From positions 124,001 through 188,000 of the forward strand of contig CALSPM010000003.1 in NCBI GenBank assembly GCA_943788235.1: a stretch of DNA of 64,000 bases. The letters run 5' to 3'. Below, one piece after another: positions 27,095 through 37,071 of the stretch. The stretch comes from an uncultured Cyclobacteriaceae bacterium. Its GTDB lineage: Bacteria > Bacteroidota > Bacteroidia > Cytophagales > Cyclobacteriaceae. Each line of letters opens with the position of its first letter. The stretch's first letter is position 1. The notes under the pieces are model-generated. The model saw only the letters and a list, made by a program, of their open reading frames with translations, ran no database searches and was not told the DNA's origin. The translations under genes and the position numbers were made by a program.

Positions 27095-28729
27095 TTGTTC
27101 TCATTTTTCTACCATAACGCTAAAATTGACAAGAAGTGGTCTTTACTGACCATTGCCATCGTGTTGTTATTAGGGGCTCCTTTACTCACCATTTTACTAA
27201 AATTATTCAGTGGACCGGGTGAAAGCTGGGCACATATCAAGGAATATTTGCTCTTAGATTATCTTTTCAATTCTCTATTCTTAATGGTTGCTTGCTGTAT
27301 TTTCACTCTAATTTTAGGCGTGATACCTGCATGGCTCGTATCTGCTTACAGCTTTCCTTTCAGAAAGTTGTTGCAGTGGTTGCTTATCTTACCTTTGGCT
27401 TTCCCCAATTATCTCACGGCCTACGCTTACGCTGGATTGTTTGATTATTCGGGGATTTATGAGCGAATAATGGTTCAAATATTCAATTTAGATCATTTTT
27501 CACATATAGATATTATGGGGATTTGGGGTTTGGCTTGGGTCATGAGTTTTTCACTTTACCCCTATGTTTACCTTTCTGCCAGAAGTTTTTTTTCTCACCA
27601 ATCGCATAGGCAAATGAGTGCGGCTAAGGTATTGGGAGTGGGTCGATTTAAGGCTTTTTATTCTATTGTGCTGCCCTTAGCAAGGCCAGCGGTCGTCGGT
27701 GGTTTACTACTCGTAGTGATGGAAGTTTTGGGTGATTATGGATCGGCTTATTATTATGGAGTCAGTACCTATACTACCGCTATTTTCAGGTCTTGGTTTG
27801 CTCTTGAAGAACCCGAAACGGCCGTTTATTTGTCTGCGCAGCTCTGCATGTTCATTCTTTTTTTGATTGTGATGGAGCGCAGTCTTCGGGGGGGGGCGAA
27901 ATATCAGTTTAACAGTGAGGGCAGCCAAGAGCTTATAAAAAAAACACCTAAATCCCATATTCAGGCTATATTTATGCTGGTAACCATTATTCCCATTTTA
28001 TTGGGTTTCATATTACCTTTAATTCAGATGATATATTGGGCTTCCATTACGTTTCATGAGGTTTGGTCAACCTCATTCTTATCTATTGTTTGGTCAAGTT
28101 TCTATTTTTCTATGATTACTGCATTCATCTGTATTTGTATCTCTTTCTTTCTGATCTATGCTGCTAAATGGAGTCGATCTCTTATTATTCAACGATTAAG
28201 TACCTTACCCGTTTTGGGTTATGCGGTTCCTGGTGTAGTGATTGCTGTAGGTATCATGATCCCCACATTAATTATTGATAAATGGTTGGTAAATATGACT
28301 CAGTATTATTTAAACTGGTCGATGGGATTCTTAATTAATGGAACTATTATAGGCCTAATTTTTGCCTATTCAGTGAGGTTCCTAGCGGTGTCGTATCATC
28401 CCATAGAAGCTAGTATACAAAAAACAGGTATGCGATTTGAGCAAGCAGCACAAATGTTGGGGGTCAAGCGATGGAAAAGGATGTTACAGATCAATATACC
28501 CCTCAATAAGTTGGGACTCTTGAGTGGTGCCTTGTTGGTGTTTGTGGATACCATGAAGGAATTACCGCTGACTCTTTTGCTTAAACCCTATGGTATCATG
28601 ACGCTTTCTGTGAAAGCATTTGAATATGCAAGTGATGAACGCATCGCGGAAACGGCGTTGCCCGCATTACTCATTATCATGACCGGATTAATCCCGATAT
28701 TTTTCTTAAATAGAATGATGAACGCATGA
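27095..28729 (+). CDS. Fe(3+) ABC transporter permease
   Basis: A 544-residue fused double permease (FbpB type), with about twelve membrane helices in two halves. Each half carries the EAA loop contacting the ATPase: SAAKVLGVGRFKAFYSIVLP (about 177) and QAAQMLGVKRWKRMLQINIP (about 449). The only start before the first helix is the TTG at 27095, 15 bp after an in-frame stop. It overlaps the ATPase gene by 4 bp (ATGA), while the binding-protein gene lies 237 bp upstream, which may allow separate expression levels. Confidence 0.88.
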   Translation: MFSFFYHNAKIDKKWSLLTIAIVLLLGAPLLTILLKLFSGPGESWAHIKEYLLLDYLFNSLFLMVACCIFTLILGVIPAWLVSAYSFPFRKLLQWLLILPLAFPNYLTAYAYAGLFDYSGIYERIMVQIFNLDHFSHIDIMGIWGLAWVMSFSLYPYVYLSARSFFSHQSHRQMSAAKVLGVGRFKAFYSIVLPLARPAVVGGLLLVVMEVLGDYGSAYYYGVSTYTTAIFRSWFALEEPETAVYLSAQLCMFILFLIVMERSLRGGAKYQFNSEGSQELIKKTPKSHIQAIFMLVTIIPILLGFILPLIQMIYWASITFHEVWSTSFLSIVWSSFYFSMITAFICICISFFLIYAAKWSRSLIIQRLSTLPVLGYAVPGVVIAVGIMIPTLIIDKWLVNMTQYYLNWSMGFLINGTIIGLIFAYSVRFLAVSYHPIEASIQKTGMRFEQAAQMLGVKRWKRMLQINIPLNKLGLLSGALLVFVDTMKELPLTLLLKPYGIMTLSVKAFEYASDERIAETALPALLIIMTGLIPIFFLNRMMNA

Positions 28730-29733
28730 TCGTACTCAATATTCAGGGAGTTACTAAAAGCTATACATCGGATCGAAAGTGTGTGCTATCCAATTTAGAT
28801 TTCACCTTAGAAAAGGGAGATATTTGTGCTTTCATAGGCGAAAGTGGGACGGGCAAAAGCACTCTATTAAAGCTCATTGCTGGACTAGAGGCAAGTGATT
28901 CAGGGACAATTATTCTCGAAGGTAAGACGGTTGAAAGCGCTAGCAAATTCGTAGCAGCAGAGGATAGAGGCGTCGGGTTTGTGTTCCAGGACTTTACTTT
29001 GTTTCCCCATATGAGCATAAAAAAGAATGTAGGTTATGGATTAGCAAAATCCCAATATAAGAAGGCACGAGTATCAGAGGTATTGCGGATGGTAGGATTA
29101 GGGTCCTATGGAGATCGATATCCTCATGAACTTTCAGGAGGCGAACAACAACGGATTGCCCTCGCCCGAGCTTTAGCACCCAATCCAACGTTGCTACTTC
29201 TTGATGAACCTTTTAGTAATTTAGATACAGCACTGAAATCTCAGATTAGAAATGAGCTTTTTGAGATCATAAAAGCCACAGGCGTCAGCTGCATATTCGT
29301 TACCCATGATGCACAAGATGCGATTGCATTAGCCCATAAAATAGCCGTATTAGATCAAGGAAAAGTGATTCAAATGGGTACTCCCAAAGTACTTTTTGAT
29401 CAACCCTTTACACCCGCTATCGCAAGATTTTTTGGAGAAATCAATATTTTTAATCAAGAGGATTTCCAGCATTTTGATATAGAATTGGAAAAGGCTGACT
29501 TTTATGGGATTAGACCTGAGCATATAACTTATAGTCTGACCCCTGAGAAAAACAGGCAATCTGCAGTGATTATGGGGGAGACTTTCCATGGTTTGTGGCG
29601 TAAGTATAGGATTAAGCTTTCTAGTCAAATTGAATTAGATTTGATGGTCGATGCCCAGGTGCTGATGGAGGGTAAAGAGATTTTTATTACCTTAGATCCT
29701 GCCTACCTCTTGAGGTTCCACAAAAAGAATTGA
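28726..29733 (+). CDS. Fe(3+) ABC transporter ATP-binding protein
   Basis: A 335-residue ABC ATPase of the FbpC/PotA class. Walker A is GESGTGKST (38-46), the Q-loop FVFQDFTLFPHMS (about 85-98), the signature LSGGEQQR (136-143), Walker B LLLLDEPFSNLD (about 156-167) and the H-loop VTHDAQDA. After about residue 235 a TOBE-like regulatory domain follows (YGIRPEHITYSL), as in iron and spermidine importers. Last gene of the importer set. Confidence 0.9.
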   Translation: MIVLNIQGVTKSYTSDRKCVLSNLDFTLEKGDICAFIGESGTGKSTLLKLIAGLEASDSGTIILEGKTVESASKFVAAEDRGVGFVFQDFTLFPHMSIKKNVGYGLAKSQYKKARVSEVLRMVGLGSYGDRYPHELSGGEQQRIALARALAPNPTLLLLDEPFSNLDTALKSQIRNELFEIIKATGVSCIFVTHDAQDAIALAHKIAVLDQGKVIQMGTPKVLFDQPFTPAIARFFGEINIFNQEDFQHFDIELEKADFYGIRPEHITYSLTPEKNRQSAVIMGETFHGLWRKYRIKLSSQIELDLMVDAQVLMEGKEIFITLDPAYLLRFHKKN

Positions 29734-29781
29734 CAGTTTTTGATGAGATCTTTCGCCTAAGACGCTTTTTTATTTTATAGA

Positions 29782-29810
29782 TTGTGAAATTCCAAGTTCG
29801 TGTATATTTA
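29782..29810 (+). promoter_or_regulatory. Candidate hutI promoter
   Basis: TTG at 29782-29784, an 18-bp spacer and TATATTTA at 29803-29810 (one mismatch to TAnnTTTG), about 43 bp upstream of the hutI ATG. Plausible but unproven. Confidence 0.4.
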
Positions 29811-29852
29811 CCTTTTCTTTATTTATAAAGTTTACTTTAAAATAATGCCTCG

Positions 29853-31082
29853 ATGCAGCAAATCATAGGACCTTTTTCTCAAATCCTAACCTTCGAGCAA
29901 ACCGCTTTAAAAGGTCCACTGCAGGTACAAGATATGGGTATCCTTGAAAATACCGGAGTGCGTATTGATTCGGGGGTTATTGTCGAAGTTGGCCCATTTG
30001 AGGGCTTGGTAAAAAATAATGCACGCCCCCAGGTAATGGAGATCAACGGATCCCATGTTTTGATGCCGGGTTTGGTAGATTGTCATTCTCATATGGTCTG
30101 GGCAGGCTCACGAGCGGTAGATTTTGAACGTCGCAATAGTGGGTTGAGTTACCAAGAAATTTTAGCCTCGGGCGGTGGTATATTGGATACGGTAAAATGG
30201 GTGGGACAAGCGACTAAAGGAAACCTTAAAGAGGATCTTCACGAAAGGATATTGAGACATCAGTATGATGGAGTGACCACCCAAGAAATTAAAAGTGGCT
30301 ATGGCTTAGATGCTGAAAATGAACTGAAAATGCTCGAGGTGATTCACGAGGTCGATAGGGAAGTAAAAGTAGATCTAATACCAACTTTTTTGGGGGCGCA
30401 TGTGTGTCCAAAGGACTATGAACGGTCCGATTTTTTGGACTATTTATTGGCTGAGGTAGCTCCAAAAGCTAAATTATTGGCTGACCGTGCAGATGCTTTT
30501 ATCGAAGCTGAGGCATTTCCAGTCCAAATAGCACAACCTTATTTAATGGCCTTGAAAAATTTAGGTTTTAATTTAACGTTACATGCTGATCAATTCTCGA
30601 GTGGAGGTGCGGCATTGGCCATCCAAATGGGGGCAAAAAGTGCGGATCATTTGGAGGTAACTACTTCCGAGGATATTACCTTGTTCGGGACTTCAAATAC
30701 AGTGGCCGTTGTCTTACCGGGTGCCTCTTTGGGTTTAGGTATGGCTTTTGCACCCGCCCGAGCCTTATTAGATGCGGGTGCTTGCCTTGCGATTGCCTCA
30801 GACTGGAATCCTGGTTCTGCACCTAGTGGGGATTTGTTGGCACAATGTGGTATCTTAGCCGCACATCAAAAATTGACTGCTGCGGAGACATTTTCTGGAG
30901 TCACCTTTAGAGCGGCACGAGCACTTGGATTTACCGATAGAGGCAGATTAGCTCCTCAGCATTTATTTGATGCTATTGCTTTTCCTACTCATGATTACAG
31001 AGAGATTCTCTACCAACAGGGGACTTTGAAACCTAATATGCTTTGGAAAAAAGGAGAGTTATTGATAAAAAGAACTACCTAA
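29853..31082 (+). CDS. hutI: Imidazolonepropionase
   Basis: A 409-residue metal-dependent amidohydrolase of histidine catabolism, opening 4-imidazolone-5-propionate to N-formimino-L-glutamate in the cytoplasm. Metal ligands His78 and His80 lie in LVDCHSHMVWAGSR; the family-specific stretch YQEILASGGGILDTV follows, then TTQEIKSGYGLD, LHADQFSSGGAAL (about 243) and the late metal-site Asp in IASDWNPGSAPSGD (about 314). Length is normal. The other hut genes are not in the window; the following gene is an amino-acid symporter, which could supply substrate but has its own candidate promoter. Confidence 0.92.
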   Translation: MQQIIGPFSQILTFEQTALKGPLQVQDMGILENTGVRIDSGVIVEVGPFEGLVKNNARPQVMEINGSHVLMPGLVDCHSHMVWAGSRAVDFERRNSGLSYQEILASGGGILDTVKWVGQATKGNLKEDLHERILRHQYDGVTTQEIKSGYGLDAENELKMLEVIHEVDREVKVDLIPTFLGAHVCPKDYERSDFLDYLLAEVAPKAKLLADRADAFIEAEAFPVQIAQPYLMALKNLGFNLTLHADQFSSGGAALAIQMGAKSADHLEVTTSEDITLFGTSNTVAVVLPGASLGLGMAFAPARALLDAGACLAIASDWNPGSAPSGDLLAQCGILAAHQKLTAAETFSGVTFRAARALGFTDRGRLAPQHLFDAIAFPTHDYREILYQQGTLKPNMLWKKGELLIKRTT

Positions 31083-31124
31083 AATATTTTCAGTGAGCGT
31101 TCAGTCAAACCTCTTTATCAAATT

Positions 31125-31159
31125 TTGACTTTTATTTCTCAGTGAAAGACCTATTTTTG
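31125..31159 (+). promoter_or_regulatory. Possible promoter of AGCS symporter gene
   Basis: TTGAC at 31125, then TATTTTTG at 31152-31159, a perfect -7 box; the 24-bp spacer is slightly long. It is about 20 bp upstream of the ATG at 31181. Confidence 0.35.
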
Positions 31160-31180
31160 TCTTGATTCAAAAGGTACAGC

Positions 31181-32854
31181 ATGCAAGCACTTAATGATTT
31201 TCTCGCACTAATTGATGGTCTTATTGGAAGTTCTTTTTGGTTTCCTTACGTATTGATTGGAACGGGATTGTTCTTCACCATTTATTTGAAATTCCCTCAA
31301 ATAAGATATTTTAGCTTTGCAATTAAGGTTTTAAAAGGCAAATTTCAGCACTCTGAAGATGAAGGAGATACTTCTCATTTTCAAGCATTGACCACTGCAT
31401 TATCTGGGACGGTAGGAACTGGAAATATTTCAGGTGTAGCTCTGGCAGTGCACATGGGTGGCCCGGCTGCCCTTTTTTGGATGTTGGTCACTGCCGCAGT
31501 GGGCATGTGTACCAAATTTGTGGAGGTGACTTTGTCTCACAAGTATCGTGAGAAGGCAGCTGATGGCAGCATGGCTGGAGGTCCGATGTACTTTATGAAA
31601 AATAAAATGAAAATGCCCTGGTTAGCAGGCATTTTTGCCGTGGCTACCGTACTTTCATCATTCGGAACTGGCAGTCTACCTCAGATCAATAGTATTTCTA
31701 ATGCTATGCAATCCACTTTTGGAATAGATCTTTGGATGACAGGTTTGGTACTATCTATTCTCTTGGCTATCGTGATTGTAGGTGGGATCAAAAGAATTGC
31801 ATCGGTTACAGAAAAACTAGTACCTAGTATGGCACTGATTTATTTTATAGGTGCCCTTGCCGTTATTTTCTATAATATTGAAAACATTTGGCCTTCTTTT
31901 CTATCCATATTCCAGCATGTATTCAGTCAAACAGCAGCGACGGGTGGTTTTCTAGGGGCCTCTATTGCTTTTGCATTAAATAAGGGTGTTGGAAGGGGGC
32001 TTTTTTCCAATGAGGCCGGGCAAGGAAGTGCACCTATTGCACATGCCTCAGCCAAAGGCAAAGAACCTGTATCAGAAGGTTTAGTAGCCATCCTAGAGCC
32101 TTTTATTGATACGATTGTCATCTGTACCCTTACCGGTTTGGTTTTGCTTTCATCAGGTGTATGGAATGAGAAGCACCAAAATGAGTTTCAGTATACGGAT
32201 ATGGAAGTATTGCAAGGTATTTACAGTGATGATACAGAAGAGGGTATAAACGACTTATATGGTCATATTTCGGGTGAAAGGCCCTTGCCTTTATTTGCTG
32301 GAAATTTAGAGGTGATAGATGGAATCATTCAAAATAAAGTGACTATCATTCATGCTCGGTCAAAAGCAGAAGATATAAAGTTATCAATAGATGAAGTGCC
32401 TTGGACAGGAGCTGCAGTTGTACTCAATGGAAAATCTCAAAATCCTGAAATCATTTTCAGTGGGAAATCATTGGTTCACAGTGCACCTCTTACGGCCCTT
32501 GCCTTTCAGCGTAGTTATTTTGGCAAATGGGGCCAGTATATTGTTTCGATTGGTCTACTCTTGTTTGCTTTCAGTACGGCCATTTCTTGGTCTTATTATG
32601 GAGATCGGGCGATGACTTATTTGTTTGGAGCGAACAGTGTCATTTATTTTAGGATTGTATATGTCATTGCTTTTTTCTTGGCAGCATTTATCGATACGAC
32701 CATCATATGGACCCTTTCAGGAATTACGATCGCATTGATGACCTTACCCAATCTTTTTGGATTACTTTATTTAAGAAAAGATGTTAAGAGTTCTGTGTCA
32801 GAATATTGGATTGCTTTCAAGAAAGACTGGCCGGATGAAAAAACACCCGAATAA
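31181..32854 (+). CDS. Alanine/glycine:cation symporter (AGCS family)
   Basis: A 557-residue sodium-coupled amino-acid carrier. AGCS hallmarks are [20 protein letters not shown] (about 67), [49 protein letters not shown] (about 272) and the late helix [16 protein letters not shown] (about 467). It is about 80-100 residues longer than standard members: after helix 8, roughly residues 325-430, there is a soluble insertion with [20 protein letters not shown] and a small beta-rich part. The insertion is intact and in frame, so it is a lineage feature rather than an error. Located after hutI. Confidence 0.9.
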   Translation: MQALNDFLALIDGLIGSSFWFPYVLIGTGLFFTIYLKFPQIRYFSFAIKVLKGKFQHSEDEGDTSHFQALTTALSGTVGTGNISGVALAVHMGGPAALFWMLVTAAVGMCTKFVEVTLSHKYREKAADGSMAGGPMYFMKNKMKMPWLAGIFAVATVLSSFGTGSLPQINSISNAMQSTFGIDLWMTGLVLSILLAIVIVGGIKRIASVTEKLVPSMALIYFIGALAVIFYNIENIWPSFLSIFQHVFSQTAATGGFLGASIAFALNKGVGRGLFSNEAGQGSAPIAHASAKGKEPVSEGLVAILEPFIDTIVICTLTGLVLLSSGVWNEKHQNEFQYTDMEVLQGIYSDDTEEGINDLYGHISGERPLPLFAGNLEVIDGIIQNKVTIIHARSKAEDIKLSIDEVPWTGAAVVLNGKSQNPEIIFSGKSLVHSAPLTALAFQRSYFGKWGQYIVSIGLLLFAFSTAISWSYYGDRAMTYLFGANSVIYFRIVYVIAFFLAAFIDTTIIWTLSGITIALMTLPNLFGLLYLRKDVKSSVSEYWIAFKKDWPDEKTPE

Positions 32855-32913
32855 TTGATAAAGAACTTCAACTGAAAATCTCAAAAGATCCACCGACTTA
32901 GTAAAAGATCATT

Positions 32914-33708
32914 TCATGGTTTTAATATAGCTTTGATTCGTTGCCAAGACTCATCTCTAGCTGAGATATTCTCAGGGCTGCCATTGGGGTCATCACCAGA
33001 TCTCATGTAAGCGTGCCCGGCACCTTCATAAACCTCATATTCATATTGTTTTTGATATTGCCTCATAGCGGCCTCTGAAGAGGGGAGTGTTGCATTGACC
33101 CGTTGATCAGCCCCACCATAAAAACCGTAGATGGGCGCCGTAATATTAGCATAAAGGCCTTCATCTTTAGGCCCGGTTCCATAGAAAACCAAGCCGGCAA
33201 GTAAACGTTCGTTATGCATGGCATAGGTAAAAGTTTGAGATCCTCCCCAGCAAAATCCCATGACAGCTACCTGACCCGTACCGGCTGGGAGATTTTCCGC
33301 AAAGGCAAACACGACATCAAGATCATTCAGTACTTCAGGCTGTTGCAGTCCATAAATAGCGGTGCGGGCTTGATCGGAATTGGGATAGTCCATAGTTTTC
33401 TCATATTCGGGACTCATTCCTGAGATTAGATCTGGAGCCACTACAATATAACCTGCTTCAGAAAGCTGATCGGCCATGGACCTGGCCCAATCATTAAGGC
33501 CTCGATTTTCATGAATAAGCAGAATTACTAGAGCAGACTTACTTGATTCAGGATAGGTCACGAAACAACTTAGATCACGACCATTAGATTTTAATTTAAT
33601 CCATTCATGGTGCCTTGGTGAATGTTCCAATTGTGCGACGGCATAGGGTTGAGCCAAAGTGCTTACGGATATGAGTAATAAATAAGAGAAGATCAATGTA
33701 TATTTCAT
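32914..33708 (-). CDS. Exported dienelactone hydrolase family protein
   Basis: A 264-residue alpha/beta hydrolase with a signal peptide ending at about STLAQ (residue 20). The nucleophile is Cys153 in GFCWGG, the characteristic motif of the dienelactone hydrolase family, with Asp201 (YGGADQRV) and His232 (GAGHAYM) completing the triad. LLIHENRGLNDW forms the oxyanion region. The substrate is unknown; exported members may act on esters or lactones. It shares orientation with the small gene at 33716, 7 bp upstream. Confidence 0.88.
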   Translation of the reverse strand: MKYTLIFSYLLLISVSTLAQPYAVAQLEHSPRHHEWIKLKSNGRDLSCFVTYPESSKSALVILLIHENRGLNDWARSMADQLSEAGYIVVAPDLISGMSPEYEKTMDYPNSDQARTAIYGLQQPEVLNDLDVVFAFAENLPAGTGQVAVMGFCWGGSQTFTYAMHNERLLAGLVFYGTGPKDEGLYANITAPIYGFYGGADQRVNATLPSSEAAMRQYQKQYEYEVYEGAGHAYMRSGDDPNGSPENISARDESWQRIKAILKP

Positions 33709-33715
33709 GAGTCAT

Positions 33716-34222
33716 TTATTGAGTAATTTCTTTCAGTGGTATAGCTAGTTTTACTGATATTTCTTTAACATTTTTAGCTATTGTGTTATGATTTTTTGAT
33801 CTTGATAGTAGGATTTTCTCTCCAGAATTTAATTTGAGATAGGCTACATATTCGATGTACTGATTGTAACGTAACCGCCCACCCCAAGAAGTCATGGTTT
33901 GTCTCATTTTTGTTTCATTGATGAAGATGTATTTGATGTACTCGAATAATTTTTTTTGGGTACTCCATTTGCTACCTAAAACCCAAATATATTCATGAAT
34001 GAATTTTTTATTCATGTTGATTTCAATTATATCTTGTAAGGTCCAAATCAAAGGCAATATGGGAGCTAATAAAATCATAAGTGCAATGACAAGCGCTTTG
34101 GGTAGATATCCGCTCATGGCTATATAAATCAGAAACAAAATCAAGGAAAATACCATCCTAAAGGTTATGGGAAGACTATTTCCTCTACTTATTCGGATGA
34201 TTTTTGCTTTTTCTGCGCTCAT
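33716..34222 (-). CDS. Hypothetical membrane protein
   Basis: A 168-residue protein with two membrane helices (about 20-38 and 44-65) joined by a very short turn, then a cytoplasmic domain of about 100 residues with alternating strands (NKKFIHEYIWVLGSKWS, YIEYVAYLKLNSGEKILLS) reminiscent of a PH-like or YcxB-like domain. I do not recognise a specific family. It lies 7 bp upstream of the hydrolase gene and divergently from nuoA, with about 100 bp between the two starts. Confidence 0.6.
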   Translation of the reverse strand: MSAEKAKIIRISRGNSLPITFRMVFSLILFLIYIAMSGYLPKALVIALMILLAPILPLIWTLQDIIEINMNKKFIHEYIWVLGSKWSTQKKLFEYIKYIFINETKMRQTMTSWGGRLRYNQYIEYVAYLKLNSGEKILLSRSKNHNTIAKNVKEISVKLAIPLKEITQ

Positions 34223-34325
34223 TACATGCTTAAAATAGCTTAAATACTTTAAAAAAGCATAGGATTGAGAAAAGTATTATCTCGCATTCTGGGTATTCAA
34301 ACGTATTAATTATTAATTTACTGAT

Positions 34326-34793
34326 GTGGATATAAATGGATTTGGAACGGTGGGGTTATTTGTTGTGGGAGGCTTGGGGTTTATCTTCATGGCCTTAATG
34401 CTAGGAAAGCTGTTAAGACCCAATCGTCCCAACGAAGAAAAACTAACTACTTACGAATCAGGAGAAGATCCGGTCAACAACGCGTGGGGTCAGTTCAATT
34501 TGCGCTTTTATATCATTGCGCTGGTCTTTATTCTCTTTGAAGTTGAATTGGTATTTTTATTTCCTTGGGCTGTGGTATTTGCAGATGCAGATCTTATCTT
34601 GGCTACAGATGGCTTATGGGGGTGGTTCTCTTTAATTGAAACAGGCATTTTTATACTTATTCTAGCGGTAGGCTTGGCTTATGTTTGGGCGAATGGTATG
34701 TTGACTTGGATCCGTTTGGATGACCCTATGGCTACCTTCAGTTCAAAAGTACCCAAAAAGTTATATGATCAAATTAATCAAAAATATTCATGA
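34326..34793 (+). CDS. nuoA: NADH-quinone oxidoreductase subunit A
   Basis: A 155-residue membrane subunit of complex I with three helices. The conserved loop after helix 1, [20 protein letters not shown], and the acidic helix [13 protein letters not shown] are diagnostic. It is somewhat longer than usual, with a C-terminal extension after helix 3. The start is GTG at 34326, since no in-frame ATG precedes the first helix. It overlaps nuoB by 4 bp and begins the nuoABCD operon. Confidence 0.92.
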   Translation: MDINGFGTVGLFVVGGLGFIFMALMLGKLLRPNRPNEEKLTTYESGEDPVNNAWGQFNLRFYIIALVFILFEVELVFLFPWAVVFADADLILATDGLWGWFSLIETGIFILILAVGLAYVWANGMLTWIRLDDPMATFSSKVPKKLYDQINQKYS

Positions 34794-35323
34794 AAGGATT
34801 ACATGATCAAGAGTTGTCTCAAGGAGGAGTTATTGTCTCTAATATTGATGACTTGATCAATTGGGCAAGATTGTCCAGTCTATGGCCTATGGGCTTTGGG
34901 TTGGCGTGCTGTGCCATCGAAATGATGGGAGCTATGGCGACGGGCTATGATATGGATAGGTTGGGTGTATTTCCAAGGGCCTCTCCAAGGCAATCAGATG
35001 TGATGATTGTAGCAGGTACGGTCACGTTCAAAATGGCTGATCGAGTTCGCAGGCTCTATGAGCAGATGGCTGAACCAAGGTATGTGATCTCTATGGGCTC
35101 CTGTTCCAATTGTGGAGGACCTTATTGGGAGCATGGCTATCATGTAGTGAAAGGAGTAGATCGGATCATTCCAGTAGATGTATATGTACCCGGCTGCCCA
35201 CCACGGCCCGAGGCGCTGATTGGGGGTTTCATGAAACTACAAGAAAAAATTAGGGGAGCATCTAGTTTGAAGCCCTTAGCACTCGAACGATTAATGAAAA
35301 AAGAGGAAAATCAAGAGGTATGA
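34790..35323 (+). CDS. nuoB: NADH-quinone oxidoreductase subunit B
   Basis: A 177-residue peripheral subunit carrying the N2 iron-sulfur cluster that donates electrons to quinone. The four ligands are visible as Cys40 and Cys41 ([10 protein letters not shown]), Cys105 (GSCSNCGG) and Cys136 (VPGCPPRPE). It overlaps nuoA at its start and nuoC at its end by 4 bp each, a strong translational-coupling pattern. Confidence 0.95.
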   Translation: MKGLHDQELSQGGVIVSNIDDLINWARLSSLWPMGFGLACCAIEMMGAMATGYDMDRLGVFPRASPRQSDVMIVAGTVTFKMADRVRRLYEQMAEPRYVISMGSCSNCGGPYWEHGYHVVKGVDRIIPVDVYVPGCPPRPEALIGGFMKLQEKIRGASSLKPLALERLMKKEENQEV

Positions 35324-35802
35324 ATACAGTCCTAATTTTTGACTTATTAAAGGTATCTTTTGGAGAAAAAGTTTTAAAAATTGACTTAAATGATCAGCCT
35401 CAATCTATTGAAATTATAGTTCAAGAAAATCGTGAATTATTTACTTTTTTGAGAGATCATGATCAATTGTATTTTGATATGTTATCGTCGATTACGGGAA
35501 TTGATAATGGGCCAGAGGTCAATACAATGGAGATGATTTATAACCTCTATTCCATTCCGTTTGACTTGCATCTGATGGTTAAGACTAAATTAGATAGAGA
35601 AGCACCCTTAGTACCTACGGTATCCGATATTTGGAAAACAGCCAATTGGCATGAACGAGAAATTTTTGATTTGTTAGGCATCCGTTTTGAGGGCCATCCT
35701 GATCTGAGACGCATTCTATTGCCCAGTGATTGGGAGGGTCATCCTTTAAGGAAAGATGATGTTTTGCAAGAACGATACCATGGAATTAAAGTGGATTATT
35801 AA
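35320..35802 (+). CDS. nuoC: NADH-quinone oxidoreductase subunit C
   Basis: A 160-residue 30-kDa-type subunit of complex I. The C-terminal signature is [31 protein letters not shown], split here as seen at about residues 118-148, with the preceding strand [10 protein letters not shown]. It is a separate gene rather than a NuoCD fusion, as is usual in Bacteroidota. Start overlaps nuoB; nuoD follows after 9 bp. Confidence 0.94.
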   Translation: MNTVLIFDLLKVSFGEKVLKIDLNDQPQSIEIIVQENRELFTFLRDHDQLYFDMLSSITGIDNGPEVNTMEMIYNLYSIPFDLHLMVKTKLDREAPLVPTVSDIWKTANWHEREIFDLLGIRFEGHPDLRRILLPSDWEGHPLRKDDVLQERYHGIKVDY

Positions 35803-35811
35803 ATAGTAATT

Positions 35812-37023
35812 TTGGCTATTCAGTATACATATCATCCAGATCATTTAAAAAATTCTGAATCGATATACACCTCAGTATCTTCGCTCAAACGTGGAGAAAT
35901 GGTTTTTAATATAGGGCCACAGCATCCATCTACTCATGGCGTACTGAGGTTAGAGGTCGTGACAGATGGCGAAATTGTTAAGGAAGTAATTCCCCATATA
36001 GGCTATTTACATCGTTGTTTTGAGAAGCATGCAGAATCAATGTCTTTTAATCAAACGATTCCTTATGTTGACCGAATGGATTATATGTCAGCAATGAATT
36101 CAGAGCATGCTTACGCTATGGGAGTTGAACGCATGCTTGGCATTACGGATCAAATTCCCAAACGTGTCGAGTACATCAGAGTGCTCGTAGCCGAACTCAA
36201 TCGAATTGCCTCTCATTTTGTGGCTATAGGTACTTACGGTCTAGATATAGGTGCCTTTACACCTTTTTTATGGTTGATGAGAGATAGAGAACATATTTTA
36301 AGATTACTAGAATGGACGTGTGGTGCGCGCATGTTGTATAACTATATTTGGATAGGAGGCTTGTATTATGATTTGCCTTTGCAGTTTGAAGAGCGATGTG
36401 CAGAATTCAGTGCCTATTTAAAACCCAAACTAGAACATTTAGAAACTCTTTTAATTACCAATAAAATATTTATCGAAAGAACCGCAAAAGTGGGAGTATT
36501 ACCTCTGGATTTAGCGGTTAATTATGGTGTGACTGGCCCAATGCTTAGAGGCAGTGGTCTCAAGTATGATTTAAGAAGGGTAGATGGTTACAGTATCTAT
36601 CCTGAATTAGATTTTGACATACCTATAGGAGCGGGTGCTATGGGAACTGTGGGAGATTGTTGGGATCGTACGTATGTGCGAATGCAAGAGTGTCGCGAGT
36701 CTTTAAAGATCATAGATCAATGTCTTACTATGCTTAGCAGTGAATTGAAGAGAGACAAAGACTTCAATCCCAGAGCATTAGCTCCTAAAAAGATAAGACC
36801 TAAGGCGGGCGACTATTATGTCCGTGCTGAAAATCCAAAGGGCGAGCTAGGCTTCTTTTTTCGAACCGACGGTCGCTCTGATATCCCGGTACGCTGCAAA
36901 GCCCGAGGTTGTTCTTTTGTGAACTTATCGGTCCTTCCTGAAATCAGCAAAGGTGTAATGATTTCGGACCTTATAGCCATTGTTGGCTCGCTTGATTTAG
37001 TATTAGGTGAAGTGGATAGATAA
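35812..37023 (+). CDS. nuoD: NADH-quinone oxidoreductase subunit D
   Basis: A 403-residue 49-kDa-type subunit that shapes the quinone pocket. Landmarks are GPQHPSTHGVLRLEVVTDGE (about 36), IGYLHRCFEKHAE, YVDRMDYMSAMNSEHAY, GGLYYDLP, GVTGPMLRGSG and the C-terminal FFFRTDGRSDIP. Start is a TTG at 35812. The operon stops here: nuoE onward is not downstream, where a convergent OmpA gene begins 48 bp later, so the remaining subunits must be encoded elsewhere. Confidence 0.94.
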   Translation: MAIQYTYHPDHLKNSESIYTSVSSLKRGEMVFNIGPQHPSTHGVLRLEVVTDGEIVKEVIPHIGYLHRCFEKHAESMSFNQTIPYVDRMDYMSAMNSEHAYAMGVERMLGITDQIPKRVEYIRVLVAELNRIASHFVAIGTYGLDIGAFTPFLWLMRDREHILRLLEWTCGARMLYNYIWIGGLYYDLPLQFEERCAEFSAYLKPKLEHLETLLITNKIFIERTAKVGVLPLDLAVNYGVTGPMLRGSGLKYDLRRVDGYSIYPELDFDIPIGAGAMGTVGDCWDRTYVRMQECRESLKIIDQCLTMLSSELKRDKDFNPRALAPKKIRPKAGDYYVRAENPKGELGFFFRTDGRSDIPVRCKARGCSFVNLSVLPEISKGVMISDLIAIVGSLDLVLGEVDR

Positions 37024-37071
37024 TTTACGATCAGCTTTTTGATTGCTGATTATAAATTATCCATCTCTTCT

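Noticed and set aside
37030-37050. ATCAGC/GCTGAT inverted repeat after nuoD
   Set aside because: Six pairs with no following T run; could be a weak bidirectional terminator but too little to annotate.
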